A stretch of DNA of 64,000 nt from Anaeramoeba flamelloides (taxonomy: Eukaryota > Metamonada > Anaeramoebidae): NCBI GenBank assembly GCA_027625915.1, contig JANTQA010000047.1, positions 2,294,001-2,358,000 on the forward strand, written 5' to 3'. The stretch's first letter is position 1. Each line of letters starts with the position of its first letter. A model generated the notes under the pieces. That model saw only the letters and a list, made by a program, of their open reading frames with translations. It was not told the origin of the DNA and did not search any database. Below, piece by piece: positions 22,301 through 34,281 of this stretch. The translations under genes were made by a program, and so were the position numbers.

Positions 22301-25300
22301 AAGTGTAACCGACTGTATCAGATATGTTGTTTTAGAGGATTGATGTACTTTTTTTGGATATAATATTGAAAAAAATGCTGAACCTGAAAATAACCTGAGA
22401 CACAATTTTAAATATTTATAATTAGGAAAATTGTTGGGTAATTGCTTAATAATTTCTTTTATTTAAAGAATCAAACTTTTAAAAATATAACTCAATACTT
22501 ATTAGAATGCCAGTTAATCAATTTAGACTTGTTCAAAACACCATTCAATCAATTAAAAAAAAAAAAACTTTGAAAATTATCTCATTAAATTCCTAGCAAA
22601 GTCTAGAAAACTCGATTGTTTTTGCAATATAAATTAGATCTACCAAGGTTATCAAAACAATTAAAGTGGGCATTCTATATATAATCCACTTTAATTAATT
22701 TTAGGTAATTTTATTACTGAGTTGATATAAAATTATTTAGTTATAAAAATGATTTGATTATTAAATAAAAGAAATAACAAAACAATTTTACTAATATGAA
22801 CAATTAAAAACTTTGTCAGGGATTTTAATCACGTAATATATTTCTTTCAATACAATAAATTATTTTTCAGATTTTATATCTAAATTGAATAATTAAGTTA
22901 ATTCCCCGAGATCTAGACTATTATCGTGGATGATTAATATTTTGAAATTTCTGATTGTGAATATTTTTTTTCAAAATCTTATCTAATTATAAAGAAAAAG
23001 GTAAAATACTATTTGATAATTGAAAAAAATAAATGAGAAAATTATGAATATTTTTTAAATATCAGAATGGATTTTAATTTTTTTTATCTAAAGTATTTTT
23101 ATTTTTTTTGGAAATAACTTGTGATTAAATTTAATTTGAAACAAGCTTAACGGTTTTTCTTTTTTTTTTTTTTTTAGTTTTTTAAAAAAGGGAATTAATT
23201 TTCTCTAACAAATAAGAGTTTTTTTTCAATTCAAGAAAAACAAAGAAATTTTCACAATTTTTTAGTTGATTTCTCAAATTAAAAATAACCACTGCGAAGT
23301 TTTCCAAAATTTAAAAGAATTAGGTTAAATCTTTGATTTTACCCAATTCTTTTAAATTTTGGAAAACCTAGGTAATATAAAGCACTTGGTAACACTTAAA
23401 GGCACTTGCCGATAGTTTTTTTTTAATTTCAGAAATAAACCGAAAATTTATTTAATTTTCAATTTGATTCTAAAATTAAAAAAAAACCTATGCACTGTTC
23501 TAAAAATTTAAATTTAATTTTAGAAATTTCAATAAAGAGTCAGACTTTTCTTTATCATTAACCAAAAAAAGGTATATAATAAGTTTTTATTTCGAAGATA
23601 TCCAAAATATTATTCTTTAATTGAATATTATTATTCTTTATTTGGATTAATTAGGTAATCCAAAATTAAAGTTTTATTCCATTGTATGGGTAATCCGAAT
23701 TAAAATAAGTATTTTTTAATAGAAAGAGAGTATAAAAATATTTGGTGAAATTACAAGATTTTTTAATGCAATTATTGAAATTTTAAGACATATAAACCCA
23801 TACTTAAAAACATATTTTGGATTTTTTGAAATTTAATTTTTAATATTTGATTTTCAATTATAAATCAAATCAAAATTTGACTTTTTGTGAATCAAATTTT
23901 ATTTAATAAATTTAATCTTTTTTAAAAACATTGAAACATTACAATAATAAACCTTTTTATTAAAAACAAAAATTATTTATTGAAATAATTTCATTCATTT
24001 TTTCGGTTTGGTTAATTTTGACTTTTTTATTGGAAAAAAACTTTTAATTTATTTTGTGTTTTTTTTTTTTTTCAAAAAATTGGATTTTGTTTAAAAAAAA
24101 AGAAAAAATTATTAATCCCTAATATTTGAAATATTTACTAGTTTGAAACTACTTGCACAATAGAGATGGTTGATTTCAAAAAAAAAGAAATTTTAATTAA
24201 ATTTCTTTACATATTAACAATTGAATGTTGTTTATTATTTAAAAATTCTATTGGCTAGAAAAGTAAAATTGTTAAAGTAAAAAAAAGACATTTCCAATAC
24301 ATAATTTCACAAATTATTTTTGAGGTTTTTTATATTTTCTTTCTTCTGTTTTTTTGATAATGTTTTATTCAACTTCAAAACAATATTTATTAATTTTTTT
24401 CATAATTTACAACTTTAACTTAATCTTGAGAAACGGTAAAATTACTCATTAGTCAATTATTTTATTTCGTTTGTTTATACTTTTTAGTAAGAAATTAAAT
24501 TTATTGTTTTCTAACAAATAACAAGTTTAACAAATATCTTGTATATCTCTTATTATGAATGTTACCATCTTTTTTTGAAATTTACTACCTAGTGATTACC
24601 AACGAACTTTCTTTTTTTTAATAGTAAATATTAGTAATTTTTCTTTGATGAATTTCCAGCTGTTGATCTGAGAAAAATAAAAAAAAAAATTGTATTTTTT
24701 CAAATTTTTATTGTGGATAACAGACAATCATTAGCAATATATTAAAAATTTTCACCTTGGTAGGAAAATAATAGAAATTATTTTGTGAAATGGAATCAAG
24801 AATCCTACTAAATTAAATTTAAACTATTTTTCAATTATTTTGACTGACTTTATAAGGTGGATGGTACGTGTTTTGAGGATTTATACTATATTCTTCTAAA
24901 AAAGAATATTTTCAAATTTTTAGATTAGAATCATTTTTTCTAATTTCGTAAATTTTTGTTTTCCTTTTTCAAATTATTATTATTTTCTTTCTTTCTTTTT
25001 TTTTATGTCTCTTTTTTTTTTGATACTTTTTTTTGTTTTTTTCAAAAGAGCAAATTTAAAAAAAAAAAAAAAAGATCTTCAAAAAGACAAATAATCACTA
25101 AGAAAATTGAGTCTATGTGATGTCTTTTAAAATGAATTTAATTATTCGTAAAAAATCTTTTTGTTAACCTTTTTTTCATAGAAAGTTCAGTAATAAAAAA
25201 TGTGTAATGCCCATTTAAAAAATTGTTACTCAGTTTTTTTTTAGGTTTTTGGTTTTATTTTTTTGAATTTTTAAAATATCAGGTTTTTATATATTTAAAA

Positions 25301-26464
25301 TGATTTAAAAGTGAATTGCAAATCATATTTGATTATTGGTTGTTCTTGAGTACTAAAGGATATATATATATCCAAAATTTTATTTCAGGTGAGTCACAAT
25401 TTTTGGAAGTGTGTTTATTATTATTATAATAATAATGTTAATTCATAATTTCACATTAAACAGGTTTTTATTAATGAAGGTCATAATAAAAAAATGAAAT
25501 AATAATTTTACTGTATATAATAATTTTTTATTTTTTATTTTTTTTTTTAATTTTATTAAAAAAACAAACTATTATAATTGGAAACTTTACAGTGAATATT
25601 TTTCTCATGATGGTTACGTTTCGTGTCTAAAGTTTGTTGGGGAACAATTTTTATTATCGTCATCTGGTGATACTAGATGTAAATTATGGGATATAGAAGC
25701 AGGATTAGAAGACAAAAAAGCATCGATTATATTCTCTGGTCATACACATGATGTTAGTGGGTAAATAGTATTTATTTGTTTATTTATTATTAATTGATTA
25801 ATTGACTTATTATTATTAATGCTATTTTTAATTAATTACTTTTTTATTTTAATTTCAAAAAATCCCATTTAAAGAATTGATGTTCATTATAACCAAAATG
25901 TATTCATAAGTGGTTCATATGACCCATCAATTAAACTATGGGACATCCGAACCGGAAAATGCGAATTAACTTTTTTCGGGCCACAAGATAACGTTAATTG
26001 TGTGAAATTTCATCCATCTTATCAAGCATTTGGAGCATGCTCCGATGATTCTACATGTAAATTATTTGATTTAAGAACAGCGTCTGAATTGGCTGAATAT
26101 TCATCTGAAAATACACAGGGATGTTATATAAACTCAATAGATTTTTCATGTTCTGGAAAATTATTATTTGCGGGATGTCATGATGGTTTAATAAGAGTTT
26201 GGGATGTGCTTAAACAAAAAATTCACTCGGTGTTAAATAAACATACCTCGAAAATAAGTGGGGTATGTGTTTCAAACGATGGTTCTGCTTTATGTTCAGT
26301 CGGTTCGGATAAACAGATATATGTAAATAATTATTTATTCCACAATTTTGATTCTTTTCTATTATTATCAATATATGTTAATCAATTATATTTCTTATTT
26401 TTTTTTTTTTTTTGTTACGCTTTTTATTTTTAATAACTAATGGAAATAATAGGTCTGGGCATGA
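19385..26464 (+). CDS. Heterotrimeric G-protein beta subunit (WD40)
   Basis: Six exons: 19385-19457, 19629-19807, 19955-20097, 25593-25760, 25875-26322 and 26453-26464. Phases agree at every join (1, 0, 2, 2, 0). They encode 340 residues, the same length as animal G-beta-1. G-beta pairs with G-gamma and G-alpha under seven-transmembrane receptors at the plasma membrane. The N-terminal helix (YIQEELSKIKKDI) is the G-gamma-binding coiled coil. Seven WD repeats follow, with recognisable cores NLNGHYSKVFSMSW, SGDTRCKLWDIEAG, SYDPSIKLWDIRTGKC, SDDSTCKLFDLR and HDGLIRVWD, and the end is QIYVWA. Alignment to G-beta from memory is collinear without gaps around each splice. The first donor (GTTGGT) is weak but is the only one that keeps phase with the sole nearby acceptor. 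The start is the first in-frame ATG after upstream stops. An AATAAA lies at 26496-26501. Confidence 0.93.
20187..20634. mobile_element. Foldback MITE with ~60-bp inverted ends
   Basis: The left arm runs from ACCATTGTGG through a GAAACAGG repeat to ATTGGGAAC. The right arm is its complement from GTTCCCAATT to ACAATGGT, with only a few differences over about 60 bp. Each arm contains two tandem (A)GTGAAACAGG-like units. It lies about 90 nt inside the G-beta intron 3 donor. No coding capacity. Confidence 0.75.
22119..22317. mobile_element. TA-site foldback MITE, about 199 bp
   Basis: The ends are TACAGCCAGTTTCAAATTT and the inverted complement of TACAGTCGGTTACACTTT. Almost the whole element folds back on itself, with an AAGGCACAAA motif twice in each arm. 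The second copy of this family is at 17313-17509. Confidence 0.78.
23299..23371. repeat. Short hairpin repeat, second copy
   Basis: Imperfect palindrome with arms AGTTTTCCAAAATTTAAAAG and the complement CTTTTAAATTTTGGAAAACC. Related to 17042-17115 and 40917-40990. Confidence 0.6.
24835..25020 (+). repeat. Dispersed repeat copy, also at 12495-12660
   Basis: Same order of short conserved blocks as 12495-12660. It lies inside G-beta intron 3. Confidence 0.45.
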
Positions 26465-29013
26465 TTTAAATTTTAATTTTAATTTTTTTTTCTAAAATAA
26501 ACTTAAAAAATGAAAATAAATAAAATAAAACTGAATTTTTGTTTATTTTTGATAATATATTTTTAATTTTTTTACGTTTTGATTTTTTTAATTTTTATTC
26601 CTTATTTTTTGTTTATCAAAAATTAAAGTACAAAGTCAAAAATAATCAAATTCCTAGATTTTTATCAAAAAGTAATAATAAAAATAATAATTTATTTTTT
26701 TATTATTATTGAAGGGGTGTAAATACACTCAAGTCACCCTTAGACTTAAATTACCTTTCAGAATTTTAAACCTAAAATCTTAGATTTCACGATTATTAAT
26801 TAATAAAAATAGGTTCAAACTGTTTGATTTGAAATTAATTTATTAAGATTTATTTTTTTAAAAAAAAGTTATGAAATATTAATCTCTCCAATTCATAGGA
26901 AAGACATATCAATAAAAAATGATCAATATTTTCTATAATTTCAAATAATAATTTATTTATTTAATTATAAAATCAATATAAGAATGAAATTTCACAAATT
27001 CAGAACATAAATAATATGATTTAAGAATTTTTTTTTTTTTAATTTCTGACCTTAAAAATAATATATTTAGGAAGGGATTTTTGTTTTTAAAGGTTAATAA
27101 TTTTTTTTATTATTATTAAGCTAAATTTTTGACTTAGATAGTATATATATATATATATATTAGATTACTATTTGAGAAAAAGAAAAGAAAAATAAGTATG
27201 TACCCATATTTACAATCTTTTTTTGTATGTTATTAGATTATTTAGTTGTGGTTTATTATGATTCTTGAGTGGCGAATATATGTTTTTATCATTTACGCTA
27301 AACAATTCTTGAAGTGTATTTGTAAAAAGGATTTGCGAATTTTTCATTTTTTTTTGCTATAAAAGTGATTTTTTTTAATAATTTACTTTTTTTTCTTCTT
27401 CTATTTTTTATTTAGTAAAAATTTCTTTGGTTACTCCTTTCTTTCAATAATTGTGATTTCTTCATTAATGGGGGTATTTGTTGGTAAATCAGACGAGAGA
27501 GGAATTTGAAAATATTTTGGATTGTTACATAACATAAATCGCCTTTAATAAACTATATGGCTGTATTTTGGTATTTTTGTTTTCGTTTTGGGAAGTGTTT
27601 TGAATTTTTATTTTTTTTTTTTCTAAACTAAATCAGTTCCCTTCTTTTTTAAAAACAATAGAATGCCACCAAATTCAAGAAATATATTGTCGGGTTAGCC
27701 CACACTACACACCTACTGTTAAGAGGATCATGGTGAACTAAAAAATCAAAATTTTATCAAAAAAACATTTTAAATTAGTATATCATGTTTTATCATGTAA
27801 GTAGGTTTTTTATATAAAGTTGTTTTAAATTATTAATTAATTATTAAGATATATTTTTGAACACTTCCTTCTCAAACAATTAGATTTTTTTCTTCTTCAA
27901 AAGAAAATAATTTTTTAGGAAATAATTACAAAAGATCAATAGATTCACAAAATGGAAAGTTATTTTTTCGTTCAATTTCCTTATTCTTAATCCTGATCCA
28001 TTCGGTTCATAATATATTTCAAAAATTAAGAATTCACAGAGTTTCCATTCACTTAAACAGCAAAAAGAGAAATAATTCAGAAATTTAAAAAATCAAAAAA
28101 TTGTTTGAGATTAATCAATATGTTGTATTTAGAACTTTTGGAAAATCAGAAAAATGTATAGTACTTTTTAAAACAAAATAATTCGTCTCTAAAAATAATA
28201 ATGGGAAGTCAAAATGGTTTAATTGTTATCCAATTTTTTTTTATCTTTCAATTTCAAGATCTGGACAGTCATTTTTTTTTTAAACTTTCCTATTTGATTT
28301 ACTTGAAGATTTTTTTAAGTTAACTCGTCCCTTCAAAGAGTGAACTAAGAAACAGGCTAACTACACTTTTTTTAATCACTTATTTTTTTATTGATTAAAT
28401 TGATTGGAAGATCACTTTTTATTTGCAAAAATAAAAAAATCAAATCTCTAACGTCTAAAATAAAATTCGAAGTTTTGCAATAAATTACAAAAGAAAATTC
28501 TTACAAACCGCCCCCCAAAGTTGTTCTATTTTTTTTTTATGATGAAAAATACTCAACCCTCTTCAAGAGATTGTCAACCAATAAGTTGAACAAGATTAGA
28601 ATTATTTGAAATCTCATCAACATTCTTTTTTTTTTAAACTACTTACAAAGTGAATTAACAAGCTGAGTGAAAGTAGTACACTGTTTGACTCAAATAAAAA
28701 CAATTTTCGATCAACAAGAAATGGGCTGAATTCTTCTTAATAAAAAATAGTAAAAATTATTTGAAATTCAAGTCCAAATGATATTCTGATAATACAATTA
28801 TTCCAGTTTATTTACAAATTAAGAAAACCAATGGACTGTTTAAAAATGAAAATGGAACTATTTTAATTGTGATTGATAAAATGTTGTATTTTTCATTTTC
28901 TTTTTTTTATTCTGGACTTGTTCTTTCCTTTTCCAAAATTTTTTTTTTTTTAAAAAAAAGATTTTCACAAAAGTTATCCACAGAGAAACCAAAACAAGAA
29001 AAGAAAAAACAAA
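26465..29013. other. Intergenic region between G-beta and the stalked surface protein
   Basis: AT-rich with a (TA)n microsatellite at about 27144-27161. The open frame 28869-29120 overlaps the signal-peptide exon of the next gene in another frame and is discounted. I recognise nothing else. Confidence 0.5.
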
Positions 29014-32000
29014 ATGAAAAAGCATTCAATTGTCTTTGCAGTCTTTGTCTTGATTGCTTGTATCACGACAACAGGTTTGATCTTTTTTTAATCACCAATT
29101 TCCTATCACTTCCTTCGTAATTTTTTTTTAAAAATATCGAGCTTGTTTTGAGATTGTAGTCAAGTTCCAACATACCCTTTTTTAAGGCGAGGGTGGTGTA
29201 CCAAACTTTTTTTCGTCGAAAGTAATCAGAAAATTTGATTATTTCACGAAATTTAAAAAAAAGTTTCTCATAAAAATATTCCAACAAAAGAGGAACAAAG
29301 CAAAACAACACAGAATTTGTTTGACCAATTCACTTCCACACTGCTTCTACAGCTTGTAATTACGACAAAAGCAAAAGATCTGTGGTCTTTTTAAAAAAGT
29401 ATGACACAAAAAAGTATTTAATAAAGTCTTGAAAATGGTTCTCTTGAAGTTTGCAAGCTGGCTTTGGGGATAGTTTTGAAAAATTTTTTTGAAAAACCAC
29501 AAACTGAAATCTTTAAACAAAGGAAAAAGAAAAAAAAAAAACAGAAAGAAAAACAACCAAAACTTCTTTGCGAGCAAATTTCAAAACTCAAATGAAATAA
29601 GATCGATGCTTTAGCTTGTGCTTAAATTTTAATCTCGCCTCGATCTTGAAACAAAAAAAAAACAAAACATAAAATTAAAAACAAAACATAAAATTTAAAT
29701 CACAACCCCTAAACGTGAAACACAAAAACAAAAACAAAAACAAAAACAAAAACAAAAATCAACAACAAAACATTAAAAAAATAATAGCAGACTACACGTG
29801 CCCGATCGACGGCCAAGGAGAAACAATTGTAGTAAATAAAAAGACAAACTATTTCAGTGGCCTGCCACACGCAGCAACACTGGAAAATGGGAACATTGTA
29901 AGTGTCTGGACGCGGCATTGGGAAGATTTCCATGCATGTAAAGAGTGGGACTTGGACATTTACTATTCGATAACTCGTCCTGATGGGGAAGTTGCTGTTC
30001 AAGACAAAAAACTGACTATCAGCCATTTTACAGACGGCAGCCCATGGGTTGTTGCACTTGCAGGCTCCAAATTTATGATTGTTTATAACTCCAGGTATAT
30101 AGATTACCGAAGCCAAGGTGTTGGGATCTATTATGCGATCTATGCAAGCCTTATCGACGGGGAAGAGGTTATCCGAAACGAATACCGTATCTCCACTTTT
30201 TCACATACCACGAAGCAGGCGCCAAGTGCTGCGTATTTACAGAACGGACAAAGCAAAGTGGTAGTTGTGTGGGCAACATTAAATCAGGACGGGTATGGTT
30301 TAGATATCTCTGGGCGTTTGTTGGACTCCAATACAGGAGACAAAATCGGGCAAGAGTTCCAAGTCAATGGGAACAATGTTTACCGAGAGCGTGGGCCGAA
30401 AGTGGCAGCCCTACGGGACGGGGGGTTTGCAGTTGTTTGGAGCTCACAATACAGAACCTCCTATTGGAACCAAATCTGGCGATGGAAATACCATACGGGC
30501 ATTTATGCAGCGAAATTCAGGGTCACGGGGGGCGCGGGTAATGTTGTGCCCGCGAGTGGCATTATACCCGTCGTCGGATACGATGGCCTGGAGAAATATG
30601 ATCCCATTGTCAGCCAATTGGCCGATGGCAATATCGCGATCGCATGGTCGATGGAAAGGCTCAAAGAGGGGCTAACAATGGACAAGGCTAGATTGTACAC
30701 CGGATGCATGCCAACAATACAGGTATCTGAATTACTCTGCGACGGGGGAAACACTGTAACCAGTACACAAACCGAAAGTAGCACCGGCCATATTAATTCA
30801 GAAACACGGGGCTTCATTTCAAGCTCTGGTAAAAACTATTATTGTAATGTTCAAACAGCTACCGGCACAGGCAAAGGCATGGGCACCCACCAAACAAAAC
30901 AAGCCCGCACAGCTACCGCCCACGACGGTGCCTCCTTAATAAACAAAAACGCATTGAAGGCACAAACTTTAAATTGTGATCAGCCCTCCAGTATTGACAT
31001 TTGGAGCCAAGTTTTTACAGAAGACTTAGAGGCTGTAACCGAGGCAAAATTAGTTAATTACAATAATTATGTGGATCGGCGCCCCTCGATCGCGCCCTTG
31101 CAAAATAACGGGTATATCGTCGCATGGGACAGTCGTAAAAACACGGGCTTTTATTACGGCGTTTATGCACAGGAACTAGACAACTTTGCAAACGGCGTCG
31201 GCACAGAAACAACAATAAAGTCCGTTGAAAACTGCCAGAGATTTAAATTGTTCCCAACTTTAGGAACTTGGAATAACGGGAGCGTGTGGGCCCTTTGGGC
31301 AAACGAAGACGAGCAGTATGCCAACAATTGCCGATGGGAAATTCTACTCCAAACGATTTTTCATCCGCTCGTCATAGCAAACAAAATTATACCAGATCGC
31401 GAATATAATTGCTATGCCGATTTTGATTTTGATTTCGACCAAGATACCCTGATCGACAAAAACGGCCTTCAGCTGTCTTATTCCGCCTCACTATCAAACG
31501 GCTTGGATCTTCCGGATTGGCTAATGTTTGACCACGAGAATCGAAGATTCCATGGCCAAACCGATTGCATTCAAAAAACATACACCATACAAATTAAAGC
31601 TCAAAATATATGTGATCAATCAGCATTTGCGCATTTCCACTTGACGGTAAATAATAATTTACCTTCTCAAACACCTTCAATCGTGCCAAGTACTTCTCCA
31701 AGTGCCTCCCCAAGTCTAGATCCTTCTTCCACCCCGCCAACCGAGCCAAGTACATCACCGTCAATTTTGCCTTCAACTTCTGCTTTGGTTTCAGCCTCTC
31801 CATCTACTTTCACTTCTGCTTCTGCTTCTGCTTCACCTTCTGCTTCACCTTCTGCTTCACCTTCTGCTTCTGCTTCAGTGTCTGCTTCTGTATCTCCTTC
31901 AGTTTCTGCGTCTGCTTCTGTTTCGGCTCTTGTTTCTGCGTCTGCTTCAATTTCTCCTTCAGTTTCAGCCTCTCCTTCCGCTTCTGCTCTTGTTTCTGCT

Positions 32001-33272
32001 TCTGCTTCTGCTTCTGCTTCTGCTTCAATTTCGGTATCTCCTTCTGTTTCAACCTCTGCTTCAGCCACTCCATCTACTTCCGCTTCTGTTTCTGCATCAG
32101 CTTCTGTCACTCCTTCAGTGTCTGTTTCTGCATCTCCTTCTGTTTCTTACACTGCATCAGTCTCTCCTTCTGTTTCTGCCACTGCACTCCCTTCTGCCTC
32201 TGTTTCGGCTTTTCCTTCTGCTTCGGCTTCAGTGTCTGTTTCAACCTCTCCATCTATTTCCGCTTCAGCCTCCCCTTCTATCTCTGCCACAGCACTCCCT
32301 TCTGCCTCTGTTTCGGCTTTTCCTAGCACTTCTGCCTCTGCATCTGTTTCAGCCTCACCTTCTACTTCTGCTTCTCCTTCAGTCTCTGCTTCTGCATCTG
32401 CTTCTGTTTCAACCTCTGCTTCAGCCACTCCATCTACTTCCGCTTCTGTTTCTGCTTCTGCATCACCTTCTGCTTCTACTTCTGCTTCTGTCTCTGTTTC
32501 AGCCACTGCCTCTGTTTCTGCCACTCCTTCTTTTTTCGCTTCTGTTTCTGCATCTGCATCTGCGTCTCCTAGCACTTCTGTTTCCGCTTCTGTTTCTACT
32601 TCCGCTTCTCCTTCTGTCTCTGCCTCGGCTTCTGCCTCTGTTTCTGCCACTACTTCTGCCAGTCCTTCCACTTCTGCTTCTACTTCTGTTTCTGCCACAG
32701 CCTCTCCTTCCACTTCTGCATCAGCATCAGCATCTGCATCTGCATCTGTTTCCGCTTCTGCTTCTGCTTCTGCTTCTGCTTCTCCTAGCACTTCTGCCTC
32801 TGCATCTGTTTCAGCCTCACCTTCTACTTCTGCTTCTCCTTCAGTTTCTTACATTGCACCCCCTTCTACTTCTGCATCTGCATCTGTTTCCCCTTCTTCT
32901 TCCGCTTCTGTCTCTGCATCAGCATCTGCTTCAGCATCTGCATCTACTTCAGCTTCTGCGTCTCCTTCCACTTCAGCTTCCACTTCAGCTTCTGTTTCTG
33001 CCTCAGCTTCTACTTCTGCTTCTGCTTCAGTATCTGCATCTGCATCAGCTTCTGCTTCAGCAGACATAAGCCCAGTTGATCCAAACTCTGAGAAGAATTC
33101 AAATATTGCCACAGGAGTTACAGTTGGTGTAAGTGTAGCATTTATCGTTTTAGTATTGGCTGTTGCATTTATTGCTTCAAAATATAAAAGTCCAGGAAAC
33201 AAAGCAGATCTTAAACGATTATTTGTTAGAGCCACTATTGAAGATGGTGTAGAAATGGGCCAAGGAGATTAA
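29014..33272 (+). CDS. Stalked type I surface protein with bacterial-type repeats and cadherin-like domain
   Basis: Two exons, 29014-29074 and 29791-33272 (phase 1 at both sides), give 1,180 residues. Exon 1 supplies a signal peptide ([19 protein letters not shown]). Residues about 21-545 contain several repeats of the form [10 protein letters not shown]...GIYAAKF, like the GGFVVVWxS...YGIYAQRF repeats of large bacterial RTX/adhesin proteins. Residues about 550-643 form a dystroglycan-type cadherin-like domain ([16 protein letters not shown]). Residues about 645-1111 are a Ser-Ala/Val/Thr/Pro stalk, likely O-glycosylated. A membrane segment follows (about 1128-1150), then a 29-residue cytoplasmic tail. 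An AATAAA at 33288-33293 follows the stop. Exon 2 before the stalk is visibly more GC-rich than its surroundings. Without splicing the frame could start at 29715 in Lys/Asn repeats, but then no signal peptide would be present. Adhesion is the likely role; the ligand is unknown. Confidence 0.85.
31662..33062 (+). repeat. Ser-rich stalk minisatellite (coding)
   Basis: 1.4 kb of irregular tandem TCT-GCT / TCT-GTT / ACT-TCT / CCT-TCT codon pairs encoding (S-A/V/T/P)n. Larger units recur, for example the block around 32041-32150 and that at 32400-32460. Expected to vary in copy number by slippage or unequal exchange. It produces Glu/Ala- and Leu-rich frames on other phases that are not genes. Confidence 0.9.
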
Positions 33273-33957
33273 TACAATTAAAACAAGAATAAAGATTTAT
33301 ATATATATATATATATATAATTTTGTAATTAAAATTTATTCAACAAATTTTGTTTTTGGATTTTTTTTTTTCAAAAAAAACTTTTTCACAAAAGCAATAA
33401 TTATTGTAATAATTACCAAATTGTTAATTTTTCAGTTTGATTATTTATTTCAAAAAATAAAAACAAAAAAAACCATTTATATAAAACCCTATTTTAAAAT
33501 TTGTAAAGTATTTATCTTTTAAAATCAAAACAATTTTTTGCTTTTATTTATTTATTTATTAAACAAATGGAACAAATTAAGAAAAAAATTATTGAAATAA
33601 AAACAAAAAGGAAGAAGAAAAAAAGATAAAATAGAAAAAAATAAATATTATTTCAAGACACATGTTTATAAAAAAAAAAAACGAGTAAAAAATATTTTAG
33701 GGAGATAGAATATATTTCTATTATCTTTTTTTTTTTTTTTTTTTTTTTCATTAAAAACTCTGTAGAAATTTACAAGAAATTATATAAAAAAGTTATTTTC
33801 TTGATTTTTAATTAATATTTTTTTTCGATTTCTTTAATTATTCAAAAAGAAATCTTCCAACTCGACAATAGAAAATATCTTATTCTAAAATGTGTTTTAT
33901 GAAAAGTTCAAAAATTTAAGTGAAAAAAAAAAATAAAAAACATTTCTTTCTTTTTGA

Positions 33958-34263
33958 TTAAGGAATTAGACTTTACCAAGGAGAAGTCTAAGAATTAAAT
34001 ATAAGATGCTATTGGTTGATAAATCAAATCAAATATGCACCATCGTTTTAAATATCCTAAAAAAAATCAATTCGTAAAGTCGTACTGTTTGTTGATCTTA
34101 TCAATTAAAAATGATCTTTGTATTAGTAAAAAAACCCAAAAAAATTTCAGAAAAAAAATCTACATTTCGCCACAAATTTCAAGGTTAAATTACCAATATT
34201 CAAACTCCAAAATCAATAAACAACAAACTTTTTTGTTACAATTCCATGAAATAATTGCACACT
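33958..34263 (+). mobile_element. Truncated copy of TTAA-bounded family
   Basis: Starts GATTAAGGAATTAG and matches the first roughly 300 bp of the copies at 34282 and 44502, including the ATGATCTTTGTATTAGTAAA and ACATTTCGCCACAAATTT blocks. It ends just before the next copy, so the two lie in tandem. Confidence 0.65.
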
Positions 34264-34281
34264 AAAAGTCTTTATTGTCAG

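Larger units (their letters stand above)
20098..25592 (+). other. Giant intron 3 of the G-beta gene
   Basis: 5,495 nt (donor GTATCC, acceptor TTTACAG), against 114-171 nt for the other four introns of this gene. It holds a foldback MITE near its 5' end (20187-20634), a palindromic MITE (22119-22317), a hairpin (23299-23371) and a dispersed repeat (24835-25020). Growth by repeat insertion is the simplest explanation. The frame at 21805-21996 (63 codons) is unrecognised. Confidence 0.85.

Noticed and set aside
29715-29790. Use of the ATG at 29715 as the start of the stalked protein
   Set aside because: It gives a Lys/Asn low-complexity start and no signal peptide. Splicing 29074 to 29791 is phase-perfect and supplies a signal peptide for a protein with a membrane anchor.
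31667-33235. Minus-strand Glu/Ala-rich frames and a plus-strand Leu-rich frame across the stalk repeat
   Set aside because: They are phase and strand shadows of the Ser-codon minisatellite; none has a start context, domain or continuation outside the repeat.
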